This document shows, piece by piece, positions 32,458 to 39,967 of a stretch of DNA of 64,000 nucleotides. This stretch comes from a virus. Made by a program: the position numbers and the translations under genes. Position 1 is the stretch's first letter. Each line of letters opens with the position of its first letter. The notes below the pieces were generated by a model. It saw nothing but the letters and a program-made list of their open reading frames with translations. It did no database searches and was not told the origin of the DNA. The stretch spans positions 29,617 to 93,616 of IMG/VR virus record IMGVR_UViG_3300032770_000014. One strand, 5' to 3'.

Positions 32458-33087
32458 CTAACTCATCTCTCTAACCGCTGCCGCAATGGCTCTCTTGTTG
32501 AATCCCATCTCGTACAAGATCCTCCTCAGCTCGCTCAACTGATTCCGTTCCTCTTCGCGGATGTAGGACTCTTCAGAGTCAGACTCGATCCCCCAGAGTC
32601 CGCCCGAGGTCACTTTCTGACAGACTCCGCCGATAACCACTTCGGCCTTGGCGCCGATGCCAATGAATACCCAGTTTCCCCTCTGCAAACCTTCCATCCG
32701 CGCGTAGTCCTGCGCGACATACTTCCGGATCTCTTCCGGAGTGTTGCCGTCAATCGGCTGCCCTTTTTCGTCAACGTAATTGAAAGAGGGATTGAAATAA
32801 CGATACTCGCGGTGATTCCATTCCCCACACTCGCACTCATATTCTGGACATACTTCGCTGCAGTCGGTTGCCTCACATTTCAAGCAACGTCCCTCTGCCT
32901 CACTCCAATCGTGCGTGTTCGTGTAATCGCCCTGAGACGTGCGTAGTGGGCAATCCTCCTCGTGCGCGCGGTCAATCGAGAATTCGCTTGTCCGCCGATT
33001 CGAGTACTCCCCCAACCAACTCGTGTCAGGGTCTGTGTCGTCCATCCGCTCTAGTTCGATCTTGAGAATGCGTTTCGTCTGTTTCAT
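32458..33087 (-). CDS. Hypothetical protein with Cys-rich zinc-binding segment
   Basis: 209 residues, start at MKQTKRILKIELER after GAGGAGAAAAGACGCC. A cysteine-rich stretch (CLKCEATDCSEVCPEYECECGEW would be its core, about residues 69-90) probably binds zinc. A second, beta-rich domain follows (NWVFIGIGAKAEVVIGG), and the end is a short helix-turn-helix-like region (LRRILYEMGFNKRAIAAAV). It could be a nucleic-acid-binding host modulator. Confidence 0.5.
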   Translation of the reverse strand: MKQTKRILKIELERMDDTDPDTSWLGEYSNRRTSEFSIDRAHEEDCPLRTSQGDYTNTHDWSEAEGRCLKCEATDCSEVCPEYECECGEWNHREYRYFNPSFNYVDEKGQPIDGNTPEEIRKYVAQDYARMEGLQRGNWVFIGIGAKAEVVIGGVCQKVTSGGLWGIESDSEESYIREEERNQLSELRRILYEMGFNKRAIAAAVREMS

Positions 33088-33137
33088 GGCGTCTTTTCTC
33101 CTCTTCGTCGGCACCTCCGCCGGCCGGTTTACCTGCG

Positions 33138-33380
33138 TTACGCTTTGACCCACATGTGAAACGGACCGTCAAACCTGTATTCTTGTCCGTTTGGCGCCAT
33201 GGCGCGCAATGTAGGCAGATTCCCGTTATACCCTTGCTCATCCATCCACATGGCGAATCCCCAGTCTTGCAAAGATTCGCCACACCAGAACTTGACCGTG
33301 CAGGAGATCCGGTTAATGTCCGTGCGCATCGCAACCTGAATGCGCGCCAAGCGTGCAGCTGATGTATCGCTGTAGGCCAT
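33138..33380 (-). CDS. Small hypothetical protein
   Basis: 80 residues from MAYSDTSAAR; AAGGAGG sits eight bases upstream, whereas an ATG six bases earlier would be too close. Contains WCGESLQDWGFAMWMDEQGYNG, aromatic and globular. No family recognised. Confidence 0.5.
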   Translation of the reverse strand: MAYSDTSAARLARIQVAMRTDINRISCTVKFWCGESLQDWGFAMWMDEQGYNGNLPTLRAMAPNGQEYRFDGPFHMWVKA

Positions 33381-33393
33381 TGTCATTTCCTCC

Positions 33394-33489
33394 TTACCTG
33401 CGAGTCTGAATCCGTGCCAGCGCAACGGCCAGCACGAGGAAAACTGCGGGTATTGCGTACACGGGGCAGACAGTCATAACTTGCGTCAT
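33394..33489 (-). CDS. Micro-protein with one membrane helix
   Basis: 31 residues: MTQVMTVCPVYAIPAVF then a hydrophobic helix and a basic end (RIQTRR). It starts just after the stop of the gene upstream and its own stop precedes the ribosome site of the gene downstream. Plausible from spacing, but very short. Confidence 0.4.
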   Translation of the reverse strand: MTQVMTVCPVYAIPAVFLVLAVALARIQTRR

Positions 33490-33491
33490 TT

Positions 33492-33623
33492 CTACTTGCT
33501 CCACGTCTGGTACTCGTCCATGGTCGCAAACACCGCGTATCCTCCACACACCTTGACGATCTTCGCGGCATCGCGGTACCAGTCTTTAATCTGTTTCAGT
33601 GTGTACCCAGTTATCAGTCTCAT
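33492..33623 (-). CDS. Micro-protein of 43 residues
   Basis: Begins MRLITGYTLKQIKDWYRDAAKIV, preceded by GGAGGAGGGAGTGAG, a strong ribosome site. Helical, soluble. Not recognised. Forms a two-gene unit with the membrane micro-protein at 33394. Confidence 0.5.
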   Translation of the reverse strand: MRLITGYTLKQIKDWYRDAAKIVKVCGGYAVFATMDEYQTWSK

Positions 33624-33735
33624 CTCACTCCCTCCTCCTCTGCTACCCATACCCCCCAAGCATGACCCCTACTCCATCCATACTTCTCACATCTCCCAGC
33701 CATCCCCTAGCCCCCCCCCCGGCCCTCTTGTTGAT

Positions 33736-34308
33736 TTAGTCCGCTCCAACCGCAACCTCTTTAGAATCAGCAAGATACTTATACAAACTCTGTCTACTGA
33801 CTCCCATCTCTCTCGAAACACGAGACTTAGACACCCCCGCTGCCAGTTTCCCTCGAATCTCGTCTATATCCTGTTGATTTAAAACGGGTTTGCGCCCTTT
33901 ATACTTCCCAGCCAATTTTGCCAGTGCTATTCCCTCGCGCTGCCTCTCAAGAATCAAACTGCGCTCAAATTCGGCTACCGCTCCGAGTAAGTTCAACAAT
34001 AATATAGACATAGGCGAATCTTGTCCGGTGAATTGGACATTCTCTTTTACAAACTCGACTCGGACTCCCTTGACGATCAACTGGTCTACAATTTTCCGTA
34101 GATCGATCAAATTGCGCGCCAGGCGGTCCATCGAATGCACCAGGACGGTATCGCCGGCGCGCGCAAACTCTATCATTTCCAGTAACTTAGGACGCGCACA
34201 GTCTTTGCCTGAGGCTTTGTCTTCGAAGATCCGGTCAACCTGGGCGCCCTCGAGCTGGCGCGCTGTGTTCTGGTCGATCGTTGAGACGCGGCGGTATCCG
34301 ATGCGCAT
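33736..34308 (-). CDS. Serine recombinase (resolvase/invertase family)
   Basis: 190 residues. The catalytic Ser is S9 in IGYRRVSTIDQ; DKASGKDCARPKLLEM and VHSMDRLARNLIDL (with the conserved DRLARN arginine) follow, then a long E helix and a C-terminal helix-turn-helix (GVSKSRVSREMGVSRQSLYKYL). This is the complete small serine recombinase layout of Tn3-type resolvases and DNA invertases. It may resolve genome multimers, invert a segment, or be cargo of a past transposon; no transposase is present. A palindrome at 34331-34357 lies just upstream. Confidence 0.9.
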   Translation of the reverse strand: MRIGYRRVSTIDQNTARQLEGAQVDRIFEDKASGKDCARPKLLEMIEFARAGDTVLVHSMDRLARNLIDLRKIVDQLIVKGVRVEFVKENVQFTGQDSPMSILLLNLLGAVAEFERSLILERQREGIALAKLAGKYKGRKPVLNQQDIDEIRGKLAAGVSKSRVSREMGVSRQSLYKYLADSKEVAVGAD

Positions 34309-34330
34309 GACGGTGACTCGACTCTCTGGT

Positions 34331-34357
34331 AAGTTAGTCTAAGTTGGACTAACTTAG
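34331..34357. promoter_or_regulatory. Palindrome upstream of the serine recombinase gene
   Basis: AAGTTAGTC and GACTAACTT arms (9 bp, perfect), with a further CTAAGTT in the centre and AACTTAG at the right end. Twenty-two bases separate it from the recombinase start, so it could be a recombination subsite or an operator. Confidence 0.6.
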
Positions 34358-34361
34358 GTAG

Positions 34362-34628
34362 TTATGCTGCCAAGTTATCCGCGTGAGTGGTATCGACACT
34401 AACCACTGTCCGCTCGCCTTTGCGAATGATATAGCAGGTTCCGATGTTAGAGTAAATGCAGCAATAGACACGCTGCCACACGTGGCCGGCCCAAACCTTG
34501 TATCGAGTAGGGATCTTATCGCCGTAGCCTGTGGCTGTATAAGTTAGTCCCGCGCGCTGCCAAGGTAGCTCTACTCTCTTGACGTTTGCTCCGCTGAATT
34601 CTAATCTATCTTCGGTCCAAGTCGCCAT
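34362..34628 (-). CDS. Hypothetical protein
   Basis: 88 residues from MATWTEDRLEFSG with GAGG just upstream. Beta-rich, with aromatic and basic residues (RYKVWAGHVWQRVYCCIYSNIGTCYII). Clearly AT-richer than most of the genome, like the next two genes. No family recognised. Confidence 0.5.
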   Translation of the reverse strand: MATWTEDRLEFSGANVKRVELPWQRAGLTYTATGYGDKIPTRYKVWAGHVWQRVYCCIYSNIGTCYIIRKGERTVVSVDTTHADNLAA

Positions 34629-34716
34629 AATCCTCTTCCCTTCCGCGCGGACTTGTGACCGCGCTATGTGCATTAGACGGCCTGAGTTGGCAGGCCGCTC
34701 ACTCTGCTGTGCTTTG

Positions 34717-35292
34717 TTACTTAGCGTAGTGCTTCCGTTCCATTTCCGCACCAGCGTAATCCCTTGCTGCCTGATAGTCGTTCCAGAATCTTTGCTCGCC
34801 TACATACCATGCCTGATAACATTGACTAGGCTTGCCGTCCTGGTCTTCCCACTTGTTGACTAACTGCAATTCTGGGAATCTCTCAGCGAACAGATCATAG
34901 CGGACATCCGTAAGCATGGCGCAATCAAAGCATTCATGGATCTCATCTTTAATATCGTTCCGATTGCGTCCACTAATACGGATGTTGAAACGGAATTGCA
35001 GACTAGGAGTAACGGTAACAGTGTGCTCTGTCCAGCCGTCATAGTATCCGCTGTCGCTCATGTGATGGAAGCTAGTATGGAAAACTAACTTGTCCGCATG
35101 ACTGGCATCTAGGTCAATCGTAGTACCGGAATCAAAGCCAGATCCATGTGGGCAATGTTGCTTGACTAACTTCTCAATCTTTTCTTCATGCCGGTCAAAC
35201 CATTCCCGATTGACTGGGTTACTCTGCGCACAATTGCGCCTTGCTGCTACTAGGCTTGCTAACTCGCTGTAAAGGTAGCGTGCCTGATTCAT
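34717..35292 (-). CDS. Hypothetical protein
   Basis: 191 residues; the second Met (MNQARYLYSELASL) is preferred because AAAGGGGA lies at correct distance. A helical N-terminus (coiled-coil-like, to about 50) precedes a beta-rich central part (FNIRISGRNRNDIKDEIHECFD). The C-terminus resembles a W/Y-rich helix found in small phage proteins. Unknown. Confidence 0.5.
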   Translation of the reverse strand: MNQARYLYSELASLVAARRNCAQSNPVNREWFDRHEEKIEKLVKQHCPHGSGFDSGTTIDLDASHADKLVFHTSFHHMSDSGYYDGWTEHTVTVTPSLQFRFNIRISGRNRNDIKDEIHECFDCAMLTDVRYDLFAERFPELQLVNKWEDQDGKPSQCYQAWYVGEQRFWNDYQAARDYAGAEMERKHYAK

Positions 35293-35340
35293 GGTCATTC
35301 CCCTTTCAACATTCCCTTGTGTCCAACCTTTGCCAATCCG

Positions 35341-35655
35341 TTAGACAGCATTGTTATAGCCGCATCGATGTGACCGCTCCACCATTTGTCCGCAGCAATC
35401 ACACTTAATCGGCGGTACGCGGTGCATTGGAGTCTTGTTAGCATCGGCCTGAAAGTAACCACGGTCAATTTGCGCTTGCATGGCCGTGATAGCTTCCAGT
35501 TCAGTCTGTGCCGTGATCCCTCCACTACAACCATGCCCCCGATAATGGGCATCGACTACAGTCTCGCCATTGGCGAGTCTGAATGATGGATTGAAGTATA
35601 GATCGATCCAATACTTCCCTCCGCGAGACTCCCACCGCGCTAACTTGTATTCCAT
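35341..35655 (-). CDS. Hypothetical protein with C-terminal zinc finger
   Basis: 104 residues, GGGAGGG upstream. The N-terminal alpha/beta part (KYWIDLYFNPSFRLANGETVVDAHYRG) is followed by CDCCGQMVERSHRCG (about 84-98), a likely CCHC-type zinc site. First gene of the 35.7-29.3 kb minus-strand group. TTGACA-like boxes lie upstream near 35700 and 35740, but no convincing -10 was found. Confidence 0.5.
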   Translation of the reverse strand: MEYKLARWESRGGKYWIDLYFNPSFRLANGETVVDAHYRGHGCSGGITAQTELEAITAMQAQIDRGYFQADANKTPMHRVPPIKCDCCGQMVERSHRCGYNNAV

Positions 35656-35850
35656 AACTCTTACCCTCCCTCATCAATCCTTATCACTTCCCTGTGTGTC
35701 AACCTTACTTTCCTATACTCTCCCACAATCTCCTAAATCTGTCAAGCAAAATCTTAGAACTATTTTCAGAAGTGTCAGAATGGGCAAAGGGAATGTCAGT
35801 CAGACAGCGACAGCATCATATATATGTGGTCAACTTAGCCTACGCCTTAG

Positions 35851-36090
35851 ATGGACAGCGAGCGGGACTGGGACCGGGCGCCAGGCGGACTCGGACTAGG
35901 CGGACTAGCTATAGATCTCCCTGCCCCTCCCCTCCCCCTGCCGGCCAGCTCCTCCCCCCTCCCCAGCTCCCCAGCTCCCAGTCAGACTCGCTCGCAGATC
36001 GCTCAGACCACCGCTCGCCCGCGCCGGCGCCAGCGCGTTCTCAGGGGGGTGCGCGAGCGGCTGGACGTGGCCAAGATGTTGGACTCCTAG
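35851..36090 (+). CDS. Doubtful small gene
   Basis: 79 residues. The first 50 are Pro/Ser/Gly low complexity; the end (RQRVLRGVRERLDVAKMLDS) is helix-like. There is no Shine-Dalgarno upstream. It may be chance, given the GC-rich simple sequence. Confidence 0.2.
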   Translation: MDSERDWDRAPGGLGLGGLAIDLPAPPLPLPASSSPLPSSPAPSQTRSQIAQTTARPRRRQRVLRGVRERLDVAKMLDS

Positions 36091-36175
36091 CCATCTTACT
36101 CATTCCATTATATTTATTTCACATTTTATTCATTTCGTATTAAGGTTGACTTATTTTTATGCTTGACACAATCCA

Positions 36176-36204
36176 TTGGCTTGTTACATGATTCCGTGTA
36201 GGGC
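36176..36204 (+). promoter_or_regulatory. Promoter with palindromic operator (site 1 of 4)
   Basis: TTGGCT (36176-36181), 17-base spacer, TAGGGC (36199-36204). The palindrome TACATGATTCCGTGTA (36185-36200) fills the spacer and overlaps the first two bases of the -10 box. The same geometry recurs at 40421, 56606 and 58740. Confidence 0.6.
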
Positions 36205-36243
36205 TGTGAGAGTTGGCATCAAGGAACTAGGAGAAATGTTGAT

Positions 36244-36272
36244 TTGACTTGACTTACACTGGATTCTATACT
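36244..36272 (+). promoter_or_regulatory. Second promoter of the RepL-like gene
   Basis: TTGACT (36244-36249), 17-base spacer, TATACT (36267-36272), 35 bases before the start codon at 36308. Confidence 0.65.
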
Positions 36273-36307
36273 GTCTGTAGGCGGTATGGTTATCGTCTGG
36301 AGGCGGT

Positions 36308-36775
36308 ATGAAACCTATGGCAGATGCGGACGGCCAGCACTATCTGAACCTTGAAACCGAAGAGATGGTCCGGCTGGTTCCGGTCAAGCACCGCGGCGTT
36401 CGCTTCGCCTACCCTGGAGGGTATCTGACTATGAGTTTGATTGATGCAAAGAGACTTATTGAGTTGAGGCTACCGGCAGATGGATACCGGCTGGCGATCT
36501 CGGTAGCCACTAAGGCGACTGTAGCGACTGGGCTGGTCCACTTCTCGAACGCGGAGTTCGGAGCGGAGTTGGGACTCAGACCACAGCGCGTGTCCGACCT
36601 GTTCGCGATCCTGAAGAAGCATGGCTTTGTGCGGCGGTTGTCATCGCGGGTCGTGTTGGTCAATCCGCGCTGGTGCTTCCGCGGCAACCCTGAACAGCAA
36701 CGTGCGGCGATCGAGGAATGGGCGCAGTTCAATCCTCCGGCGATGGTACGGAAGGGAAAAGGAAAAGCCGCATGA
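36308..36775 (+). CDS. RepL-like winged-helix DNA-binding protein
   Basis: 155 residues with GGAGGCGGT before the start. Residues about 78-120 form a winged helix (FSNAEFGAELGLRPQRVSDL, then LKKHGFVRRLSSRVVLVNPRWCFRGNP). The ending with VNP..cfrGn and a final helix matches RepL-type plasmid initiators and related phage regulators. It heads the 36-40 kb operon and has a palindromic site in its own promoter region. It could be a second replication initiator or the transcription factor that binds the shared palindromes; the sequence does not decide between these. Confidence 0.6.
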   Translation: MKPMADADGQHYLNLETEEMVRLVPVKHRGVRFAYPGGYLTMSLIDAKRLIELRLPADGYRLAISVATKATVATGLVHFSNAEFGAELGLRPQRVSDLFAILKKHGFVRRLSSRVVLVNPRWCFRGNPEQQRAAIEEWAQFNPPAMVRKGKGKAA

Positions 36776-37047
36776 ACGCTCTCACCCGCCTCGTCCTCAG
36801 CGTTCCCTGTCCCCGGTGCCGGGCCTCCGCGGGGGAGGCTTGCCAGACGTCCGCCGCAGAATGGGCTATCTCGAAATATCCGTGGCACTACGAGCGTTGG
36901 GCCAACCGGCCGCTGGCGCAGTCGGAGGAGGCGGTCAGTCGGCGCTATCGCGAGAAACTGTCCCCCGAGCGCCGCGCCGAGGTTGCGCGCCGACAGAGGG
37001 AGTCGCAGCGGAGGCTGCGGCGGGAACGGTTGGGGAGAGTGAACTGA
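36772..37047 (+). CDS. Phage zinc-finger protein
   Basis: 91 residues; the ATG overlaps the previous stop. VPCPRCRASAGEACQT followed by H and R (WHYERW) matches a compact phage zinc finger (CPxC..GxxC...HxxR) common in small phage proteins. The rest is a very basic helix (SRRYREKLSPERRAEVARRQ), suggesting nucleic-acid binding. Confidence 0.6.
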   Translation: MNALTRLVLSVPCPRCRASAGEACQTSAAEWAISKYPWHYERWANRPLAQSEEAVSRRYREKLSPERRAEVARRQRESQRRLRRERLGRVN

Positions 37048-37076
37048 CCCACCTGAAAATAATTATGCTTGACCTA

Positions 37077-37105
37077 TTGACAGGAAGGTCCGGGTCTGGC
37101 ATTCT
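37077..37105 (+). promoter_or_regulatory. Possible promoter before membrane protein gene
   Basis: TTGACA (37077-37082), 17-base spacer, CATTCT (37100-37105). A half-palindrome TACATGGAAC follows at 37108, resembling the operator of the four sites but with a poor right arm. Confidence 0.4.
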
Positions 37106-37146
37106 TTTACATGGAACTGTGAATCGCCACCCCAAGGAGTCACCTT

Positions 37147-37491
37147 ATGTCGAGCGACAAGTACACCCTGAGTGAATCTGCTTTAGTGTTCACACTGGCG
37201 TTTCTCCTGATCTGCCTGACGGCGATCGCAATGCTCCCTCTACTGCTGCTGACGGCGTGGATGCGCGAGACAGTATGGAACTGGTATTGCGCGGCGGTTC
37301 ATCTCCCACCCGTTTCGATCTGGTTCATGTTCGTGGTCGGCCTGTTTGTGAGCATGTTCCTGCCTAGCTATCCGACGTTGAAGGATGACCTGCTGAAGTT
37401 CAAGTCGTGGCAGAATTCGCTGTTTTCGTTTACGGGGCAGGTGATTGTCTTTGTCATTATTGCTATAGTGCATATTTGGTTTAAGGGTTGA
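37147..37491 (+). CDS. Membrane protein with three predicted helices
   Basis: 114 residues with AAGGAGTCACCTT upstream. Hydrophobic segments at about residues 12-37, 55-73 and 95-112 are separated by Trp-rich and charged loops. No family recognised. The position among early small genes suggests a host-membrane role rather than lysis. Confidence 0.55.
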   Translation: MSSDKYTLSESALVFTLAFLLICLTAIAMLPLLLLTAWMRETVWNWYCAAVHLPPVSIWFMFVVGLFVSMFLPSYPTLKDDLLKFKSWQNSLFSFTGQVIVFVIIAIVHIWFKG

Positions 37492-37500
37492 GAGGGAGAG

Positions 37501-37535
<35 letters not shown>

Positions 37536-37544
37536 CTGACCATA

Positions 37545-38045
37545 ATGGCTACGGTTTCCATTAGTTCCATCAGTTCTATCAAATCCGAATTGGATCGAGG
37601 TCAGCTTGTGATCCGTGAGCGTCAGACTGGTAAGACTACTGCCCTGCTTGAGTGGGTCCGTGAGCACGACCCCGCGAACATGATCGTCGTCTGCGGCAAT
37701 TGGAATATGAGGGAACTGGCTCGTCGTCGTTACTGTGATATATATCCGTGCGAGCCGCAGCCCATCTTTCAGTCTGTCCATAGTGTCAGTGATCGCGACG
37801 TGTGTGGAACCATGCGCAAATGGGTCACCGATGAAGTCTGGCCTAGAGCGGTTATGCTGAGGGCTTTCTCTTACGTCGGTGCGGACTACTGTGGTGGAGT
37901 TGGAACGCCGATGTGCATGGACAATTTCAGCGGCATGTATCTTACCTATGCAGAGAACGAGAAGCCGGAGTTGCCGCAGCTATCGGAGTCTCCTGTCTTC
38001 ATGCAGGTCAGTGATGGCAGGACTAAGAAGAAAGGAAAGGACTGA
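37545..38045 (+). CDS. Possible P-loop NTPase-like protein
   Basis: 166 residues from MATVSISS. The stretch LVIRERQTGKTTALLEWV (about residues 20-37) contains a short P-loop (RQTGKTT), and NMIVVCGNWNMRELA supplies a following strand, as in small phage ATPase-like proteins. A Walker B cannot be fixed. It may be a truncated or divergent NTPase fold. Followed closely by other short genes of the same operon. Confidence 0.5.
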   Translation: MATVSISSISSIKSELDRGQLVIRERQTGKTTALLEWVREHDPANMIVVCGNWNMRELARRRYCDIYPCEPQPIFQSVHSVSDRDVCGTMRKWVTDEVWPRAVMLRAFSYVGADYCGGVGTPMCMDNFSGMYLTYAENEKPELPQLSESPVFMQVSDGRTKKKGKD

Positions 38046-38050
38046 CCCCA

Positions 38051-38287
38051 ATGCCTCATCGCAAGCTCGATTATCATGAAATCCTTTATGTCCACAGCCT
38101 TTACGTTGCGAGAGGAAGACCATGGCTGGAGAACCTTGCGCCGTTCTCGGTGCGATTGTTGGGCCATAAGAAGGACGCGCCTGACGGGACTTTCGCAGCG
38201 GTAGCTGGAGGGCTGTATCTTCCCAAGCGGAAGCGGGGCGAGAAATTCGTGGTTCGTTATGCGACCTTGCATGAGAAGGAGTTCTAG
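38051..38287 (+). CDS. Small hypothetical protein
   Basis: 78 residues, basic (pattern LYLPKRKRGEKFVVRYATLHEKEF at the end). The start follows the previous stop by five bases. Unrecognised. Confidence 0.5.
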   Translation: MPHRKLDYHEILYVHSLYVARGRPWLENLAPFSVRLLGHKKDAPDGTFAAVAGGLYLPKRKRGEKFVVRYATLHEKEF

Positions 38288-38291
38288 CCTG

Positions 38292-38486
38292 ATGACAAGT
38301 AAGCAGCAGGAGATTGAGAGGGCTTATATCGCTGCGCAGAAAATGAGCAACTGGCTCTACAACATGGCGCAACGTGAGGACTTCAAGTCGTTGAGTAGTC
38401 AGATGAGAGAGATGGTTGATGAGTGGGATAACGCAAAGTCCTCGATCGCATTAAAAACTGTACGAGGAAAGACGACGAGAGGTTAG
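38292..38486 (+). CDS. Small helical protein
   Basis: 64 residues from MTSKQQEIERAYIAA. A helical hairpin-like sequence with a basic end (KTVRGKTTRG). Unrecognised; short gaps to both neighbours. Confidence 0.45.
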   Translation: MTSKQQEIERAYIAAQKMSNWLYNMAQREDFKSLSSQMREMVDEWDNAKSSIALKTVRGKTTRG

Positions 38487-38488
38487 AG

Positions 38489-38788
38489 ATGGTAACGGTC
38501 AGATTTCCAACTGGATTCTCGGTGCAGTACAACAACCTTAATCAGATTGATTGGGATCGGGACGGTTCCCATGGAGCTATGCTCTACGGCTCCAAGACTG
38601 ACGGCACGAGAGATTCCGGATGGAGCGTGCATGTTCCTGCAGATTGCATTATTGAGTTTGTCACTCCCTGCCGCACCTACAATGCCGCGCGGGAGGAAAC
38701 AGAGAGCCAGTTGAAGTTGCAGATAGACGCCCTGCGCAAGGAGGTCCGGTCCTTGGCGCGGAAGATAGGCAAGCAGGGAGGAAAGTAA
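38489..38788 (+). CDS. Hypothetical protein with C-terminal coiled coil
   Basis: 99 residues, GAGAGG upstream. N-terminal beta-rich half (VTVRFPTGFSVQYNNLNQIDW) resembles short phage proteins with an FPTGxxVxY pattern; the C-terminal half is a coiled coil (ETESQLKLQIDALRKEVRSLARKI). Probably oligomeric. Function unknown. Confidence 0.55.
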   Translation: MVTVRFPTGFSVQYNNLNQIDWDRDGSHGAMLYGSKTDGTRDSGWSVHVPADCIIEFVTPCRTYNAAREETESQLKLQIDALRKEVRSLARKIGKQGGK

Positions 38789-38977
38789 GTGTCTGAGCGC
38801 CGCCACTATCTCGACCTGACTCCCTCCGAACGACAGGAAGTCCTCCGCCGCCTGAAGCGCGCCCCGGCGATGGCGAAGGAGGAACTGGGCGAGTACGCCT
38901 GCAAGGTCAGGCTGGCGGTGCTGGCGAAACGAGAGAAGAAGGAGCAGAAGGAGAAGAAGGAGCAGAACAGGAGATGA
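38789..38977 (+). CDS. Small basic protein
   Basis: 62 residues, GTG start with GGGAGGAAAG upstream. A helical start (LTPSERQEVLRRLKR) leads to a Lys/Glu tail (KREKKEQKEKKEQ) encoded by simple-repeat DNA. Overlaps the next gene by 4 bases. Confidence 0.45.
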   Translation: MSERRHYLDLTPSERQEVLRRLKRAPAMAKEELGEYACKVRLAVLAKREKKEQKEKKEQNRR

Positions 38978-39303
38978 CCTGTCCAAGCCAGTCCGCCTCC
39001 CCGCGCCCTCCGCGCCCCCCGCGACCCATCCACCCCAACGAGCGCCTCGCCCTCGGCCGCGCCAGGAAGAATGAAGTCCGTCGCGAGCAGGTCCGCGAGC
39101 TGGTCGAGGAGTGGGTGGACAAGGAGACTGGCCTGCCGCTGTCGTTTGCCGCGATTGCTGACGAACTGGGATTGAGTAGAGAGAGGGTCAGGCAGTTGGC
39201 GCTGGAGGTGGCGGGCGTCAGAGGGCGCGTGCGGGTGAAAGGAAAGCTGACGTTGCGCGGACGGAGGAGATATTTCGGCGATGACAACCAATCCACTGGA
39301 TGA
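38974..39303 (+). CDS. Stand-alone sigma region 4-like helix-turn-helix protein
   Basis: 109 residues. After a Pro/Arg-rich start, residues about 57-82 read LSFAAIADELGLSRERVRQLALEVAG, which matches the region 4.2 helix-turn-helix of sigma70 factors (GxSRERVRQ), the part that reads the -35 box. Regions 2 and 3 are absent. It could redirect host RNA polymerase, act as an anti-sigma decoy, or simply be a DNA-binding protein. Overlaps the next gene by 23 bases. Confidence 0.6.
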   Translation: MTCPSQSASPRPPRPPRPIHPNERLALGRARKNEVRREQVRELVEEWVDKETGLPLSFAAIADELGLSRERVRQLALEVAGVRGRVRVKGKLTLRGRRRYFGDDNQSTG

Positions 39304-39559
39304 TCTTGCTGCATTCGACCCGGCCACCTTGACCAAGCATCATTCCTCCGGCCGCCGCGAACTCCGCGCGGCCATCCTAGCGCGCGGTATCCCCATCACG
39401 GCCAGAGCGCGGTCAGTCGTGGAACAGGAGCGCGCGATACTGACAGGAGAGATGGTGCCGACCCTGCCGGTCAAGCGCAAGGAGAGGAAACGGCCCGAGG
39501 GAATGTCGGCGAGGCAGTGGCGGAAGATGAAGCAATCGGCGCGAAAGGACTCTCAATGA
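39281..39559 (+). CDS. Small basic protein
   Basis: 92 residues: helical and Arg/Lys-rich, ending MSARQWRKMKQSARKDSQ. No motif recognised. Coupled to neighbours by overlaps on both sides. Confidence 0.45.
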   Translation: MTTNPLDDLAAFDPATLTKHHSSGRRELRAAILARGIPITARARSVVEQERAILTGEMVPTLPVKRKERKRPEGMSARQWRKMKQSARKDSQ

Positions 39560-39816
39560 CTAACCCTGTTTACTGGACCGGCTCTCAATCGTGGTGCTCT
39601 TGCTGTGGGTGCGTTCTCCTGGTAATCGACCGGGGTGACAAGAGTGGAAAAGTCACTGGTCGAGTCGTCGTAGAACATCCTGTACAGGGTTGTCCGAATG
39701 ATCGGCGCAAATTCGCTGCTCAATTTCAGGAAATGGTGGAGGTGGGCGCGAATGATCAACCCCCTCGGCTGGCTGCTCGGCTACCTCTGGGCCATTGCCA
39801 CTCGCATTCACGTTAG
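39556..39816 (+). CDS. Zinc-ribbon protein
   Basis: 86 residues from MTNPVYWTGS (ATGA overlap). CSCCG (about 12-16) and a later HPVQGCP give a probable zinc site in a small beta domain. Its end overlaps the next gene by 65 bases, so the true product could be shorter or the overlap real. Confidence 0.45.
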   Translation: MTNPVYWTGSQSWCSCCGCVLLVIDRGDKSGKVTGRVVVEHPVQGCPNDRRKFAAQFQEMVEVGANDQPPRLAARLPLGHCHSHSR

Positions 39817-39967
39817 GCTCCATCCTGATGGCGGATCGATGTGGCTTCCCATCTGGATTCAGCCCTACTGGGCGCGCTGCATGGGATGGGAAGTGAGCGA
39901 GGAAGTGCTGGAGTCTCGTAAGAAGAAGGCGGCGGGAAAGGAGTCTTCTGATGTCTCGTCCCTCTAA
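39752..39967 (+). CDS. Small Trp-rich protein
   Basis: 71 residues with GGAGGTGGGCGCGA upstream. Hydrophobic, Trp-rich N-terminus (PLGWLLGYLWAIATRI) that may associate with membranes, then a charged tail. Unrecognised. Confidence 0.45.
   Translation: MINPLGWLLGYLWAIATRIHVRLHPDGGSMWLPIWIQPYWARCMGWEVSEEVLESRKKKAAGKESSDVSSL

Larger units (their letters stand above)
35656..36307. other. Divergent regulatory region between two operons
   Basis: About 650 bases. The left third is AT-rich, the middle (35900-36060) is GC-rich simple sequence, and the right end carries two plus-strand promoters (36176-36204 and 36244-36272) and a direct repeat AGGCGGTATG at 36279-36288 and 36301-36310. A 79-codon plus frame at 35851-36090 is treated separately. 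Confidence 0.5.

Noticed and set aside
33383-33571. 62-codon minus frame across 33383-33571
   Set aside because: It overlaps two better-supported micro-genes (33394-33489 and 33492-33623) that have proper spacing and ribosome sites; its sequence is Arg/Cys-rich like a shadow.
35694-36143. Plus-strand 149-codon frame in the divergent region
   Set aside because: Half is Pro/Ser low complexity, there is no ribosome site, and it runs across the compositionally mixed gap.
37108-37123. Fifth copy of the palindromic operator
   Set aside because: TACATG is present but the right arm (TGTGAA) does not match, and its position relative to the -10 box differs from the other four.
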